Positions 1 to 8,078 of a stretch of DNA of 64,000 nt are shown here, piece by piece. The number at the start of each line of letters is the position of its first letter. The stretch's first letter is position 1. Source of the stretch: Rhizobium sp. WSM4643. Lineage in GTDB: Bacteria > Pseudomonadota > Alphaproteobacteria > Rhizobiales > Rhizobiaceae. The notes under the pieces were generated by a model. That model saw only the letters and a list, made by a program, of their open reading frames with translations, searched no databases and was not told the origin of the DNA. The DNA lies in the NCBI RefSeq assembly GCF_025152745.1, contig NZ_CP104040.1, positions 1,860,001 to 1,924,000 on the forward strand. Reading direction: 5' to 3'. The position numbers and the translations under genes were made by a program.

Positions 1-570
1 GGCGATCCAGAAGGGGATGGCAAGGCCAAGCGAATAGACGGCGAGCAGTTCGGCGCCGGAGCCGACCGTCTCGCGCGAGGCGGCAACGCCGAGGATGGCG
101 CCGAGCACGGGACCGATGCAGGGCGTCCAGCCGAAGGCGAAGGCAAGCCCCATGACATAGGCGCCCGTCAGCGTCCCCGGCTTGCCGCCGTCCTGGAAGC
201 GAGCCTCGCGGGTCAGCAGTCCGATTCGGAAGAGGCCGAGGAAATTCAGCCCCATGACGATGATGATCAGCCCGCCGATCTTCGACAGGAGGTCGAGATG
301 CTGGCGAAGCGCCATGCCGATGCTGGAAGCACCGGCGCCGAGCGCCACAAAGACGGTGGCAAAGCCGAGCGTGAAGAAGAGGGCAGAGAGGAAGACGCCG
401 CGCCTGATACCGGGCGCGACCGCAATCGCACCGCCGCCGCGGAACTGCTCGACTGAGATTCCGGCCATATAGCAGAGGTAGGGCGGGACGAGGGGAAGCA
501 CGCAGGGCGACAGAAACGAAAGCGCTCCGGCAATCAGCGCGCTCCACAGGGAAATATCGGCAATCGACAC
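1..570 (-). CDS. ccdA: Cytochrome c biogenesis protein CcdA-like, 3' end outside window
   Basis: Inner-membrane thiol-disulfide transporter of the CcdA/DsbD family, which passes electrons to periplasmic thioredoxins for cytochrome c maturation. The protein starts VSIADISLWSALIAG and has the family hallmark FLSPCVLPLVPPYLCYMAG with its redox cysteine in TM1. The matching second cysteine is in GWTPCIGP in a later TM segment. About 190 residues and several hydrophobic segments are visible; the C-terminus runs off the window. I chose the GTG at 570 because it is in frame with the conserved N-terminus and no ATG is. The gene is transcribed away from tRNA-Lys. The family call is secure; the exact substrate is inference. 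Confidence 0.88.
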   Translation of the reverse strand, partial: MSIADISLWSALIAGALSFLSPCVLPLVPPYLCYMAGISVEQFRGGGAIAVAPGIRRGVFLSALFFTLGFATVFVALGAGASSIGMALRQHLDLLSKIGGLIIIVMGLNFLGLFRIGLLTREARFQDGGKPGTLTGAYVMGLAFAFGWTPCIGPVLGAILGVAASRETVGSGAELLAVYSLGLAIPFWIA

Positions 571-800
571 GCATTCTCTCCGGCTGCAATTTGCGTGATG
601 TTCCTAGCTTTGCAGGCAAGCGATTGCCAATCACCTTTTTGCGCGCGCAGGAAATCTGTCTTTGCACGCGAGACATCTGCTTGCGCTTGGCAAGAAATGT
701 GCCGGCCGCTGGAAAAAGGCAAATTTTTCGGTTGACCGCAATGAGTCGCCTGCCTATGTTCCGCCCACTTCCAGCCGGGGTGGGCACACCCGCGGAGAGG

Positions 801-876
801 GAGAGCGTAGCTCAGCTGGTAGAGCAACTGACTTTTAATCAGTAGGTCTCGGGTTCGAACCCCGACGCTCTCACCA
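801..876 (+). tRNA. tRNA-Lys (anticodon TTT)
   Basis: A complete cloverleaf: acceptor GAGAGCG pairs with CGCTCTC, the D-arm contains AGCTCAGCTGGTAGAGC, the anticodon stem CTGAC/ATCAG-type carries the loop CTTTTAA with anticodon TTT, the T-loop is TTCGAAC, and CCA is encoded at 874-876. Its 3' 46 bases are the integration site of the adjacent element and are regenerated intact, so the tRNA stays functional after integration. Confidence 0.97.
831..876 (+). repeat. attL: 46-bp direct repeat inside tRNA-Lys
   Basis: The bases from the anticodon loop (ACTTTTAATCAG) to the encoded CCA are identical to 10983-11028. The flanking bases differ on both sides (G versus T upstream, T versus A downstream), so 46 bp is the exact extent. 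Confidence 0.95.
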
Positions 877-942
877 TATTTCCCTTTAAAATAAGCTAGT
901 TACGGAGCATACTAATATTATGTTAGCTGGCTTCCGAGTCGG

Positions 943-960
943 GCTAACGCGAAGCTAACG
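943..960. promoter_or_regulatory. Candidate integrase arm-type sites, left end
   Basis: Two direct copies of GCTAACG lie at 943-949 and 954-960, with a related GTTAGCTGG at 922-930. The same heptamer recurs at the right end of the element, the usual arrangement of arm-type sites for tyrosine integrases. Binding is inferred, not shown. Confidence 0.4.
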
Positions 961-978
961 ATTCGAACGGAGCGGCGG

Positions 979-1737
979 GTGGATCAGGTTTGGGTCTGGG
1001 TGTTTTGGGCTTGGGACTGGGTCAAGCCTGTCGCGGCCTTCATTGCTACGTTCGGGCTGACTTTGGCAACCGTTGTCGCGGCTGCGTGGGCCGCTTTTCA
1101 ATGGTTCGGCCAGAAGTGGATCGAGAACAAATTCGCTAAAGGTCTCGAGGAATACAAAGCTGGACAAGCCCAAGAACTCGAAAAGCTGAAACACAAAATA
1201 AATTCAGCTTTTGACCGTATCACCCGTCTCCATAATCGAGAATTTGATGTCTTGCCTGACCTCTGGGGCAAGCTTGTCGAAGCCAAACTGTGGGCTAACG
1301 CATACACCTCTTCGATGCAAAGCTATGCTCACGTGGAGTACCTTGGTGACGATGCACTGCGCCAGTTCCTAGATGGGACCAGCTTCGCTGAATGGCAGAA
1401 GCGGGAAATCATGGAAGCCCGCAACAAACAAGATCAGTACGTAAAAACACACAACCGATACAGATCTGCCGAGGTCCTAGGCAAGCTGAGAGACTTCGAT
1501 CTAAGCTTTACCAAAAACGGAATTTTTCTCCAATCAGAACTCAAAGGCATGATGCGTAAGATGCTGGACATCATCCATCATGCCCTCATTGAGCATAACG
1601 TGAACGAGCAGGAGAATGTTCGTCCTCGTGTACGTGATGCCTCTAAGACCTTCGAGAATGAAGGTGAAACTCTGTTTTTGAAGATTGAAAAAGCCGTGAG
1701 CGATAGGCTCTGGGAATCGGCAAACAAGGAAATCTGA
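979..1737 (+). CDS. Membrane-anchored coiled-coil protein, probable cargo of the element
   Basis: A 252-residue protein of unknown function. Residues about 15-45 form one hydrophobic segment (KPVAAFIATFGLTLATVVAA). A charged, helical, coiled-coil-prone stretch follows (LEEYKAGQAQELEKLKHKIN), then a long soluble helical domain with the recognisable phrase RITRLHNREFDVLPDLW. It should sit in the inner membrane with the C-terminal domain in the cytoplasm. It starts with GTG at 979 behind GGAG. It is the only plus-strand gene of the element and lies right at attL, a position often used for accessory or anti-phage cargo in satellites. No catalytic motif is visible, so a defence role is only a guess. 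Confidence 0.75.
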   Translation: MDQVWVWVFWAWDWVKPVAAFIATFGLTLATVVAAAWAAFQWFGQKWIENKFAKGLEEYKAGQAQELEKLKHKINSAFDRITRLHNREFDVLPDLWGKLVEAKLWANAYTSSMQSYAHVEYLGDDALRQFLDGTSFAEWQKREIMEARNKQDQYVKTHNRYRSAEVLGKLRDFDLSFTKNGIFLQSELKGMMRKMLDIIHHALIEHNVNEQENVRPRVRDASKTFENEGETLFLKIEKAVSDRLWESANKEI

Positions 1738-1748
1738 TCCGGTCACAT

Positions 1749-2279
1749 TTAGATCAGCCGCCTGACGACATCCCCAGCCTTGTCCCACACGCGGCGCAGC
1801 GCGGCGGCGTGGTCATCCTGCATGGAGAAGAAGGCACGGTGGGGTAGCGCCTCAGCGATAGCCTTCCAGTTCATGCCTGCCGCCCGGCGCACGACTACCT
1901 CCTTAAGCGGCGGCAATAGCGCATTCACCACGGCGACAATCTCCTCAGCGGCATCTTCCATGTGGCGGCGCTCCACCCGGCGGGCGTTTGCGTCGGTCTT
2001 GTCAGCATCGCGAACTAGGTCCATCCAGGCCTCACCGAGTTCGGCCGCGAGTTGCTGAAATACCGCATGGTTCAAGACGAACTGCCTCTGCCAGCTTGCC
2101 CGCGCCATTCCGGGACCGACAATGCGCTCGCTGTGCATCCGGGGGAGGACGACGCCGTAGACCAGCCGCAGCGCCTTGTCTGTGCGGCGGAGTGGATCGT
2201 CAGGCGCGGCTCTAGGTGGGCGGTCGGGGTCGCGGTCCGCCCTTATGCGACTTGGAGGGCGAGCCCTCTGCGTGACCAT
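1749..2279 (-). CDS. Hypothetical phage-type protein
   Basis: A 176-residue protein I do not recognise. The N-terminal 35 residues are Arg/Pro-rich and probably disordered. The rest is helical, with an acidic stretch (MEDAAEEIVAVVNALLPPL) and a C-terminal segment containing MNWKAIAEALPHRAFFSMQDD, which could be a helix-turn-helix-like element. It starts 4 bases after the stop of the scaffold-like gene upstream, so it is the last gene of the terminase transcript. The position downstream of the terminase suggests a packaging or morphogenesis role; this is inference. Confidence 0.6.
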   Translation of the reverse strand: MVTQRARPPSRIRADRDPDRPPRAAPDDPLRRTDKALRLVYGVVLPRMHSERIVGPGMARASWQRQFVLNHAVFQQLAAELGEAWMDLVRDADKTDANARRVERRHMEDAAEEIVAVVNALLPPLKEVVVRRAAGMNWKAIAEALPHRAFFSMQDDHAAALRRVWDKAGDVVRRLI

Positions 2280-2282
2280 CGG

Positions 2283-2783
2283 TCAGTTCAGATGCTTCAG
2301 GCGGGCAACCTCGGCGGCGAAGCCCCCGGCCTCGGGGCGCTGCGGTGCGGCGTAGGCTTCGCCGTCCTCGGCAATCCAGTTGATGGCCGCCATCTCGGCT
2401 TCCTCGCGTCCGCGCCGCCCTACGATGACGATCTTGCCATCCTTAATGCCGAACTTGTGCTGCGAGATAAACAGAGCCACAGCACCTGGCATAAGCTCTG
2501 GTTTGACGAACCGGGCTAGCTGCTCCCGCACCGTCTCGACCACCCGCCGCCGGTTGCTCTCGTCCTTCAGATGAGCGTTTTCGCCGCGCAGCTTGTTATC
2601 CTCCACCGCCCTGGAGACGTTGGCCACCAGCGCGTCACGCTGGGCGTGGTCCAGCTTTAGGCGGTCACCGTTCTGCCTATAGAAGTCCCGCAGACCCTCG
2701 GGAACGTCTTCGATCGAGGTAATTTCCTCTGGCATTTCCTGCGCGCTCGTCAGCACGCCTTCAAGATCGATGTCAACCTTCAT
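2283..2783 (-). CDS. Scaffold-like phage protein
   Basis: 166 residues from ATG at 2783, chosen because AGGAG lies just upstream; the longer reading frame adds only low-complexity Ser/Pro/Arg sequence overlapping the preceding gene. The N-terminus is acidic and mentions a short folded motif (VPEGLRDFYRQNGDRLKLD). A heptad-like helical stretch follows (ENAHLKDESNRRRVVETVR), and the C-terminus contains GKIVIVGRRGREEAEMAAINW. This layout of a short N-terminal motif, coiled coil and compact C-terminus resembles phage scaffolding-type proteins (DUF6651-like). I am not certain of the family. It follows the previous gene by 10 bases. Confidence 0.6.
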   Translation of the reverse strand: MKVDIDLEGVLTSAQEMPEEITSIEDVPEGLRDFYRQNGDRLKLDHAQRDALVANVSRAVEDNKLRGENAHLKDESNRRRVVETVREQLARFVKPELMPGAVALFISQHKFGIKDGKIVIVGRRGREEAEMAAINWIAEDGEAYAAPQRPEAGGFAAEVARLKHLN

Positions 2784-2793
2784 TGCTCTGCTC

Positions 2794-3516
2794 CTACTCT
2801 TGTGCGATTGCGGCTGCGATGGCTTGCTCGGCTGCCTGTGCGTTGGCGGCTGCCTCGGCGATTTGGGTGGCCGAGCCGGTCGTCGCGGTGGCGATGTAAT
2901 CGATGAAAGAGCGCCCGCTGCGCTCCGTGGCTTCGAGCGCGGCAGTGAGCCGCTTGAGCCGCGCCTCCTCGTCGGGGTGGAATGTGATCCGGTAGCGGCG
3001 GCGGACGATGTCATGGCGGGTTTGGCTCATACCGACCAGCAGCGCCGGGCCGCGTAGGATGGCGGCGATAATGTTCGTGTCCATTTCGGCAAATGCCTTG
3101 CCGATAGCCTCATCGCGGGCCTTTTCCTGCATGCCGGCCAGCCGCGCCCGAATCTCGGCTTCCAGCCCAGCGGAGAGTTGATCGCGCGGGGCAGGGGGTG
3201 TGCTGGTGCGAGCGCTGATCTCCGCAATTTCTTGCTGCACCAGCGCCTTGGCTTCGTCCAGCTTCTTCGCGGTGGCTTCGGCCAGCTTAAGGGCATTCTC
3301 CCTCAACTTGAGCCGGGCGGCATCCGATGATAACAACCGGTCTTTGGCAATGGTATCGGCATAGCCTGCAAGGGACTCGCTATTGATCCGCGTGGTGCGC
3401 ACGGCGGTAGCGAGCGAGGCAATCGCCGCGTCTTTCTCCACCTCGCCGCTGGGCGCGCGGGCATAGTGCTGCTCGACGGCGGCCTCGTGAATTTCTTGCG
3501 GTGGTCTGAGCTTCAT
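2794..3516 (-). CDS. Hypothetical coiled-coil protein of the terminase operon
   Basis: A 240-residue protein of unknown function. The start is ATG at 3516 with AAGGAG 6 bases upstream; the upstream extension of the frame has no such site. It is mostly helical: a charged N-terminus (KLRPPQEIHEAAVEQHYAR), long Ala/Lys/Glu-rich heptads (NALKLAEATAKKLDEAKALV), a central Pro-rich hinge (STPPAPRDQL) and an Ala-rich C-terminus. The gene lies 11 bases after the terminase nuclease gene and 10 before the scaffold-like gene, so it shares their transcript. A role in DNA packaging or capsid interference is plausible from position only. Confidence 0.6.
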   Translation of the reverse strand: MKLRPPQEIHEAAVEQHYARAPSGEVEKDAAIASLATAVRTTRINSESLAGYADTIAKDRLLSSDAARLKLRENALKLAEATAKKLDEAKALVQQEIAEISARTSTPPAPRDQLSAGLEAEIRARLAGMQEKARDEAIGKAFAEMDTNIIAAILRGPALLVGMSQTRHDIVRRRYRITFHPDEEARLKRLTAALEATERSGRSFIDYIATATTGSATQIAEAAANAQAAEQAIAAAIAQE

Positions 3517-3527
3517 CGTCTTCTCCT

Positions 3528-4256
3528 TCAGAAAAAGCCAGAAATGGCAGCTTGGCCTCCACCTGTCCGGGGGCGTGAGGCCCACCAGAGAGCGATGGCG
3601 ATACTGAGAATGAGGTCGTCGTGCTTGCCTTCGCGGGCGTTGAAGCTAGCGCGGCCTGCGGCGCTGACCGTGCGGCGGAAATCCTTCAGCTCTTCGGCCA
3701 GTGCCCCGGCGTCGGTCAGTTCAGCGGCAAAGCGAAGCTCGCCAACGTGCAGCCGGGCATCCACGGTGCTGATGAGATGCGCCTTGGGCACGTGCCAGCG
3801 GCGGTTCTCGGGATTGGTGATCTCGTTGCCGGCGGTGATGGCGACCCGCTGCGGTCGCATGCCCGCTGACTCGAATATGTCGGATACGGCCCGGCCGACA
3901 CCCGTCTCATCAACGACAAGGTCGCAGCCCTCGCGCAGCGGCGGGCGGTCAAGCAGTTCGCCGACGCGCGCCACCACCTGCGGATAGGGAGTGCCCAGCG
4001 GCACGCGCTCCAGGGCGCGTACAGCGAACCGGGTCTCACTGCGTTCGCGGGTCACGTTGGGCCTGACGTGGTCGCCATAGCTGATGATCCAGTCCCCGGT
4101 CGGTGACACTGTATGATGGACGACGGATATGGCGGTTGGATCGTTCGATTGACCGAGGTCCACTCCCATGATGAAGCGGCTAACCGGCACGACAGGTATG
4201 CGCTGCCATGGTCCTCTGCCGCCCCGGCCTATCGGGTGTCTGGAGTGTGCTACCAT
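3528..4256 (-). CDS. Phage terminase large subunit, nuclease domain (split TerL)
   Basis: 242 residues with the RNase H-like nuclease fold of TerL, which cuts concatemeric DNA at packaging. Motifs: FIMGVDLGQSNDP with Asp33, DLVVDETGVG with Asp116, and GKHDDLILSIAIA near residue 212, the three acidic clusters expected for metal binding. The ATPase half is a separate ORF immediately upstream. The two overlap by 7 bases (4250-4256), with ATG of this gene inside the stop region of the other, which suggests translational coupling. Intact TerL proteins are single chains of roughly 400-600 residues, so this is a split or recently broken TerL. All catalytic motifs are retained in both halves. Confidence 0.85.
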   Translation of the reverse strand: MVAHSRHPIGRGGRGPWQRIPVVPVSRFIMGVDLGQSNDPTAISVVHHTVSPTGDWIISYGDHVRPNVTRERSETRFAVRALERVPLGTPYPQVVARVGELLDRPPLREGCDLVVDETGVGRAVSDIFESAGMRPQRVAITAGNEITNPENRRWHVPKAHLISTVDARLHVGELRFAAELTDAGALAEELKDFRRTVSAAGRASFNAREGKHDDLILSIAIALWWASRPRTGGGQAAISGFF

Positions 4257-4996
4257 AGCGCTCTAACCTCCTGCGTGAATGCGGCCTCTATGATGGCAAG
4301 CGGAAAAACGGCTTCGAGGGGATCGTGGAATTCCAGCCCGTACTCCTCACTGAACTTGATTGCGCCGAGGGCTTTCAGTTCCTCGTCCAGAAACTCCTGC
4401 GTGATCCGGGGGCAGGCGCTCGCCGGAACCCTCACGCGCTCCCATGAGGGATCGTCACCGACCCACGCCTCGTAGAACCACCCGCGCTTGCCCGCTGGTG
4501 TCGTTAGGGCGACTAGGCGGGCGTCTGGCTTCGTAGCAAGCATTGGGCGCACCGCCGTTAGCAGTTCGTCCTCCACGCGCGCGGCCTCGTCCATGACGAC
4601 GAGGTCCACCCCGGCAATTCCGCGGATGGTCTTTTCGGTGCCGGGTAGCGAGAGAATGCGCGCACCGTTCGAAAGCTCCGTCCCCTGCTTACTTTCGGCG
4701 GTGGGGCGGGGCGCACCCGGCAGCCTTCCAAGGAAGCCGATGATGGTGCGGAACAGCTCGTTGGACTGGCGCTGCGTCGGGCTGACGACGACGATCTGCG
4801 CGGAAGGGACAAAGAGGGCGGTCTGGATGACGAGGATGGCCGCGACGGTTGACTTGCCTGATTGGCGCGAACAGAGCAGCAGGGAGCGCCGGGGATTGGC
4901 GCGGAGTAGGCTCGCCTGCCATGGGTCGGGTTCTATGCCGCATTCATTGGCCGTGATGACGGGGTCCAGTGCGCGGGCAAGGTCGCGGGCTAACAT
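4250..4996 (-). CDS. Phage terminase large subunit, ATPase domain (split TerL)
   Basis: 248 residues from ATG at 4996. It has the packaging-motor ATPase fold: Walker A CSRQSGKST at residues 42-50, an adenine-type motif DPWQASLL near 24, Walker B DLVVMDEAARV with Asp137-Glu138, and coupling motif VALTTPAGKRGWFYEAW near 166-183. It ends EYGLEFHDPLEAVFPLAI..., the usual linker before the nuclease domain, and then stops, with the nuclease in the next overlapping frame. A further upstream start (5053) exists but adds Pro/Arg-rich sequence unlike the family. Its partner is probably the TerS-like protein encoded upstream. Confidence 0.87.
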   Translation of the reverse strand: MLARDLARALDPVITANECGIEPDPWQASLLRANPRRSLLLCSRQSGKSTVAAILVIQTALFVPSAQIVVVSPTQRQSNELFRTIIGFLGRLPGAPRPTAESKQGTELSNGARILSLPGTEKTIRGIAGVDLVVMDEAARVEDELLTAVRPMLATKPDARLVALTTPAGKRGWFYEAWVGDDPSWERVRVPASACPRITQEFLDEELKALGAIKFSEEYGLEFHDPLEAVFPLAIIEAAFTQEVRALW

Positions 4997-5183
4997 TGGC
5001 GCGGCCCCCGCGAGCGGGGAAAGAAGGCAGACCGGCGCGCGTCGGGCAAACACAAAGGAGGAGGCCCGAAACGACGCTCAGGGAAACCAGCCGTCAACCT
5101 GGGCGTCGGCGCTGCCGGTCTGCCTGCACCCAGCGAGCGGCGGGGCTGCGCTGGTACTCGGAAGTGGAGCCTTCCGAGGTTCT

Positions 5184-5783
5184 TCATGAGCCACGACCCT
5201 CGTTGCTCGGTACGGGGCCGCTGGCGTAGGAGTGGTCGATCACCATCCCCTCGGCGAACCGCGTTTCCAGCCCCTGGAGCACCAGTGCCACGGCCTGCCG
5301 CGCGTCGGGAAAGCCCCGTAGCGCCTTGACCAGTTCCGTGCGCATCTCGATGTAGACCGGGGATACGAGAACGTTGTTGTTGATGGTGGTGCCGGTGTTC
5401 AGGTCACCGAGTAGCTTGCCCGTCAGTTCGAAGTTGCGGTGCAGTTGGCCCGCGACCCGCTGCGCCGCCGCTGTGTCCATGACCTCTTCGGCGGCGTCCA
5501 TCATGGCAAAGAGCCGGTGTCGAAGTGCCACGATGTTGGACAGCAGCGACTGGGACTCTGTCTCTCGCAGCCGGTCGATGTCCATAGGCATCTCAGGCCC
5601 GGCCAGAAGCTGAGCGCGGAGTTGAGGCGGCATGTGGTTCTTGGCGTGGCGACGGATGCTATCCGAGCCGAGCTTGTATCGCTTGGCGAGCACGGCGAAC
5701 GGCACATTGCGAGCCAGTGCAAGGTCGATGGCCGCCCGCTCACGGTGCCTGCAAACTGAACATTCTGGGCCTCGTTTGGCCAT
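5184..5783 (-). CDS. Small-terminase-like DNA-binding protein
   Basis: A 199-residue protein. The N-terminal region has a CSVCRHRERAAID start with a CxxC pair and a helix-turn-helix (FAVLAKRYKLGSDSIRRHAK), followed by a His-rich junction. The centre is helical (DRLRETESQSLLSNIVALRH), suited to oligomerisation, and the C-terminus contains NTGTTINNNVLVSPVY. This layout (N-terminal HTH, helical oligomerisation region) and its place directly upstream of the TerL ATPase gene fit a terminase small subunit that recognises the packaging site. Sequence-level proof is lacking. A 187-base gap separates it from the ATPase start; I see no gene there. Confidence 0.6.
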   Translation of the reverse strand: MAKRGPECSVCRHRERAAIDLALARNVPFAVLAKRYKLGSDSIRRHAKNHMPPQLRAQLLAGPEMPMDIDRLRETESQSLLSNIVALRHRLFAMMDAAEEVMDTAAAQRVAGQLHRNFELTGKLLGDLNTGTTINNNVLVSPVYIEMRTELVKALRGFPDARQAVALVLQGLETRFAEGMVIDHSYASGPVPSNEGRGS

Positions 5784-6219
5784 GGGCGGCGGAACTCGCT
5801 AAAAGGGTCGGCGGGTTACTTTTGATTAGCTGCACGTTAGCTGAAGCAACCCTAGGTTGTATATTAGCGTGCTAAGGCTCTGATTTAAAGGCTTTTATTA
5901 TGGGCTGACCTACTAACCCTTGATAGGGAGGTCGCATTCGCGGAGAGTGAAAGCGCCTAGCGCAAAGGGCGACGACGCGGGAAGAGGGACGGCGAAAGGT
6001 TATAACGGTTCGGTGCGACGAGGCTGAGCCCGTTACCGGGGATTCCACAGCGCCAACACCTACCCGCACCTACCCGCATCAGATTAAGATCATAAGGGTA
6101 CGCTAACCACCGGAAAAAGCTCCTTAAAGTGCGCATGTACCCGTATTACCCTTATTAACCTCTCACGACGCGGGCGCGCTTATATACGGGCATGCACGTG
6201 ATAAGGTGGGGCTATAGGT
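5784..6219. other. Intergenic repeat-rich region, candidate replication origin of the element
   Basis: A 436-base region without a convincing ORF between the primase module and the terminase operon. It holds CACCTACCCG twice in tandem near 6056-6076, ATAAGGGTA at 6092-6100 and its inverse TACCCTTAT at 6147-6155, plus CGTTAGC at 5835-5841. A third TACCCTTAT lies at 6474-6482. Short repeats beside a replication primase are what an origin would look like. The promoter of the terminase operon must also lie here. Origin function is inference. Confidence 0.35.
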
Positions 6220-6501
6220 TTAGTGACCCCCCGGCATTAATAGTCCTCGGCCCACTTTCCACGCCGCCTTAACCGCGCCCGTTACCACGCGGCACGACCG
6301 CCGCCCACCCTGGCACGACCGCCCGTTCTCGCGGCGGGGTCGGCCACTAGGGTAGGGTCGGCCGGAAGCGGGCGCTCTCCAGCGGCCTCCTACGGAGTTC
6401 TCTAAATCGCACCGGCCATCATCATAAAAAGTCGATGATGCGGCCAGATTCATGATCCATACCGCACCGTCATTACCCTTATACAAACGGGGTTCCGTCA
6501 A
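6220..6501 (-). CDS. Possible small protein coupled to the primase gene
   Basis: A 93-residue frame that would start with TTG at 6501, overlapping the primase stop codon by 3 bases, typical of translational coupling. The first 40 residues (TEPRLYKGNDGAVWIMNL) look protein-like. The remainder is Arg/Gly/Pro-rich and coincides with short DNA repeats (GGCACGACCGCC at 6291-6302 and 6312-6323), so that part may not be under protein-coding selection. It could equally be non-coding origin sequence. Confidence 0.3.
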   Translation of the reverse strand: MTEPRLYKGNDGAVWIMNLAASSTFYDDGRCDLENSVGGRWRAPASGRPYPSGRPRRENGRSCQGGRRSCRVVTGAVKAAWKVGRGLLMPGGH

Positions 6502-8078
6502 ATTGGCGGCTTCTCCACCTTCGGCAGCGGAAGCTCTGGCGTAGGATCAACGATTTCAGCCGGCACGTAATAGACCTTAATGGCCTTGCCCTTGATCATC
6601 TTCTTGGTCTCGATCAGATTTTCCTTACCGATTGCTCTTCTCACCCAACGACCGGCGACATTTGGTTTCAGCTTGCCGAAGCTGGAATCCATGCGCAGCA
6701 GAAACTTCTGAAATTTGAATTGGAAGTACCGCCGTCCTTCGTCCTCATCTAGGTACGGCTTGCCAAGTAAGATCTCGTCTAAGGTGTCGGCCCTGTACTT
6801 GTCGGTCAAGAAAACCCGCAACAGCTCGCGCATCTCGTATTCAGGCGTTTCGGCCTCCGGTATCTGCTCGAATGTTGCCTGATCCCGTGCATCGCGCAGT
6901 TTTTGATACCACGCGTCCTGCTTCATCTGGTCGAAGATCGCGCCCAGCCGGGCCGCGCATTTCACATTGAAGGTATAGAAGTGCATGACTTCCCGGACAG
7001 GTAGCGTGATGTCGCCCCAGCCCCTAAGCGTCAGCCGCCATTCGTCCTCCTCGCCGCCGACCAGAACGACGATCCCGTCGATGTCAGGAAATCGACCTCC
7101 GCCACCGTCGCCATCGCACAGGCGCGGCGGATTGCCTTTCTTCTCGCCCCATTCGACGTTGTGCTTCCATTGCTGGTCGAATTCCTGATCGTTTTTGCCG
7201 AGCTTACGCCAGACCACGCGCGCCTGCCACTCCGCCGCTGGCTTGTCGATGGCGATGACGCTTGAGCATCTGCCGACGTCGCGCGCGACCTGCATCAGAA
7301 TATCGTCGCGTTTGCCGTGGGGCGCTCCTGCAAGCTCGCGCAGCCATCGCGCCAACATCTTTTCGAACTCATCTGACGTTACATCACCCCCGGCATGAGC
7401 CGAGCTCGGCCGATCCGGGGATGCCTTGAGCGTCATGAACTGCTCGGGCGTCATGGCCGAACGTTCGGCCAGATCGAGGAACTCGGCGACAGACAGGGCC
7501 AGCCCCGTCTCCTTGACCGCATGTCTATCCGTCCCGTCGCCGCCAAAATACGGTAGGTTCAGCCATCCGCCGGTCTTGTCGATGTCGGCATTGCGCGTCT
7601 GCTTCGGGAAGACCTCAGTCTCGGGCGGATAACCAAGGCTGGTGGCGATCTCGCGCAGCTTCCCTTGAAGATCGGCGGCGGGCATCGGAGATGAGAGGAA
7701 GAAGTATAGATGGGCACCGCCTGACTTACTGCGACACACGATCGCAGAAAGCCCTGCAGCCCTGACCCGCCTAACCAGAGCGGCATGATCTACCTTCCGG
7801 TCGTCATCATCGATACAGCCCCAGAGGCAGGTGTCGTCAGGTCTGAGCGGGCAGATGCCAAGCGGCGCTGCTCCTTCCAGATGACGGCCATACAATTCCA
7901 GCGTTGGCTCCTTGCGGATTGTTCTTGCCGAGCCCCTTATACTTATCTTCTCGCCGGGCTCGACCAACGTGGGCTCGTGCCGATACGTGCCATGATGGGC
8001 AATGGCACCGGCGAATAGGAAGTGAAGGCGCTCCGCAGCGGAGCGCCCCTTGAAGTTGTCGATCGGCTGGAGGGTCAT
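6498..8078 (-). CDS. Archaeo-eukaryotic-type primase of the element
   Basis: A 526-residue replication protein. The N-terminal domain matches the AEP primase of TOTE type. CLWGCIDDDDRKVDH (residues 84-97) holds the metal-binding acidic cluster, CRSKSGGAHLYFFL (115-128) the Ser/His nucleotide-binding motif, then TEVFPKQ and GGWLNLPYF near 170-178. The C-terminal third lacks a Walker A motif, so no helicase is fused, but contains charged helical sequence that may bind DNA (winged-helix-like, GRWVRRAIGKEN). It should prime replication of the excised element, with the helicase supplied by host or helper. It overlaps the Zn-finger gene upstream by 4 bases, so both are in one operon. Confidence 0.8.
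   Translation of the reverse strand: MTLQPIDNFKGRSAAERLHFLFAGAIAHHGTYRHEPTLVEPGEKISIRGSARTIRKEPTLELYGRHLEGAAPLGICPLRPDDTCLWGCIDDDDRKVDHAALVRRVRAAGLSAIVCRSKSGGAHLYFFLSSPMPAADLQGKLREIATSLGYPPETEVFPKQTRNADIDKTGGWLNLPYFGGDGTDRHAVKETGLALSVAEFLDLAERSAMTPEQFMTLKASPDRPSSAHAGGDVTSDEFEKMLARWLRELAGAPHGKRDDILMQVARDVGRCSSVIAIDKPAAEWQARVVWRKLGKNDQEFDQQWKHNVEWGEKKGNPPRLCDGDGGGGRFPDIDGIVVLVGGEEDEWRLTLRGWGDITLPVREVMHFYTFNVKCAARLGAIFDQMKQDAWYQKLRDARDQATFEQIPEAETPEYEMRELLRVFLTDKYRADTLDEILLGKPYLDEDEGRRYFQFKFQKFLLRMDSSFGKLKPNVAGRWVRRAIGKENLIETKKMIKGKAIKVYYVPAEIVDPTPELPLPKVEKPPI

Noticed and set aside
534..845. Small ORFs on both strands between ccdA and tRNA-Lys
   Set aside because: They run through the tRNA or the start of ccdA and have no start signals.
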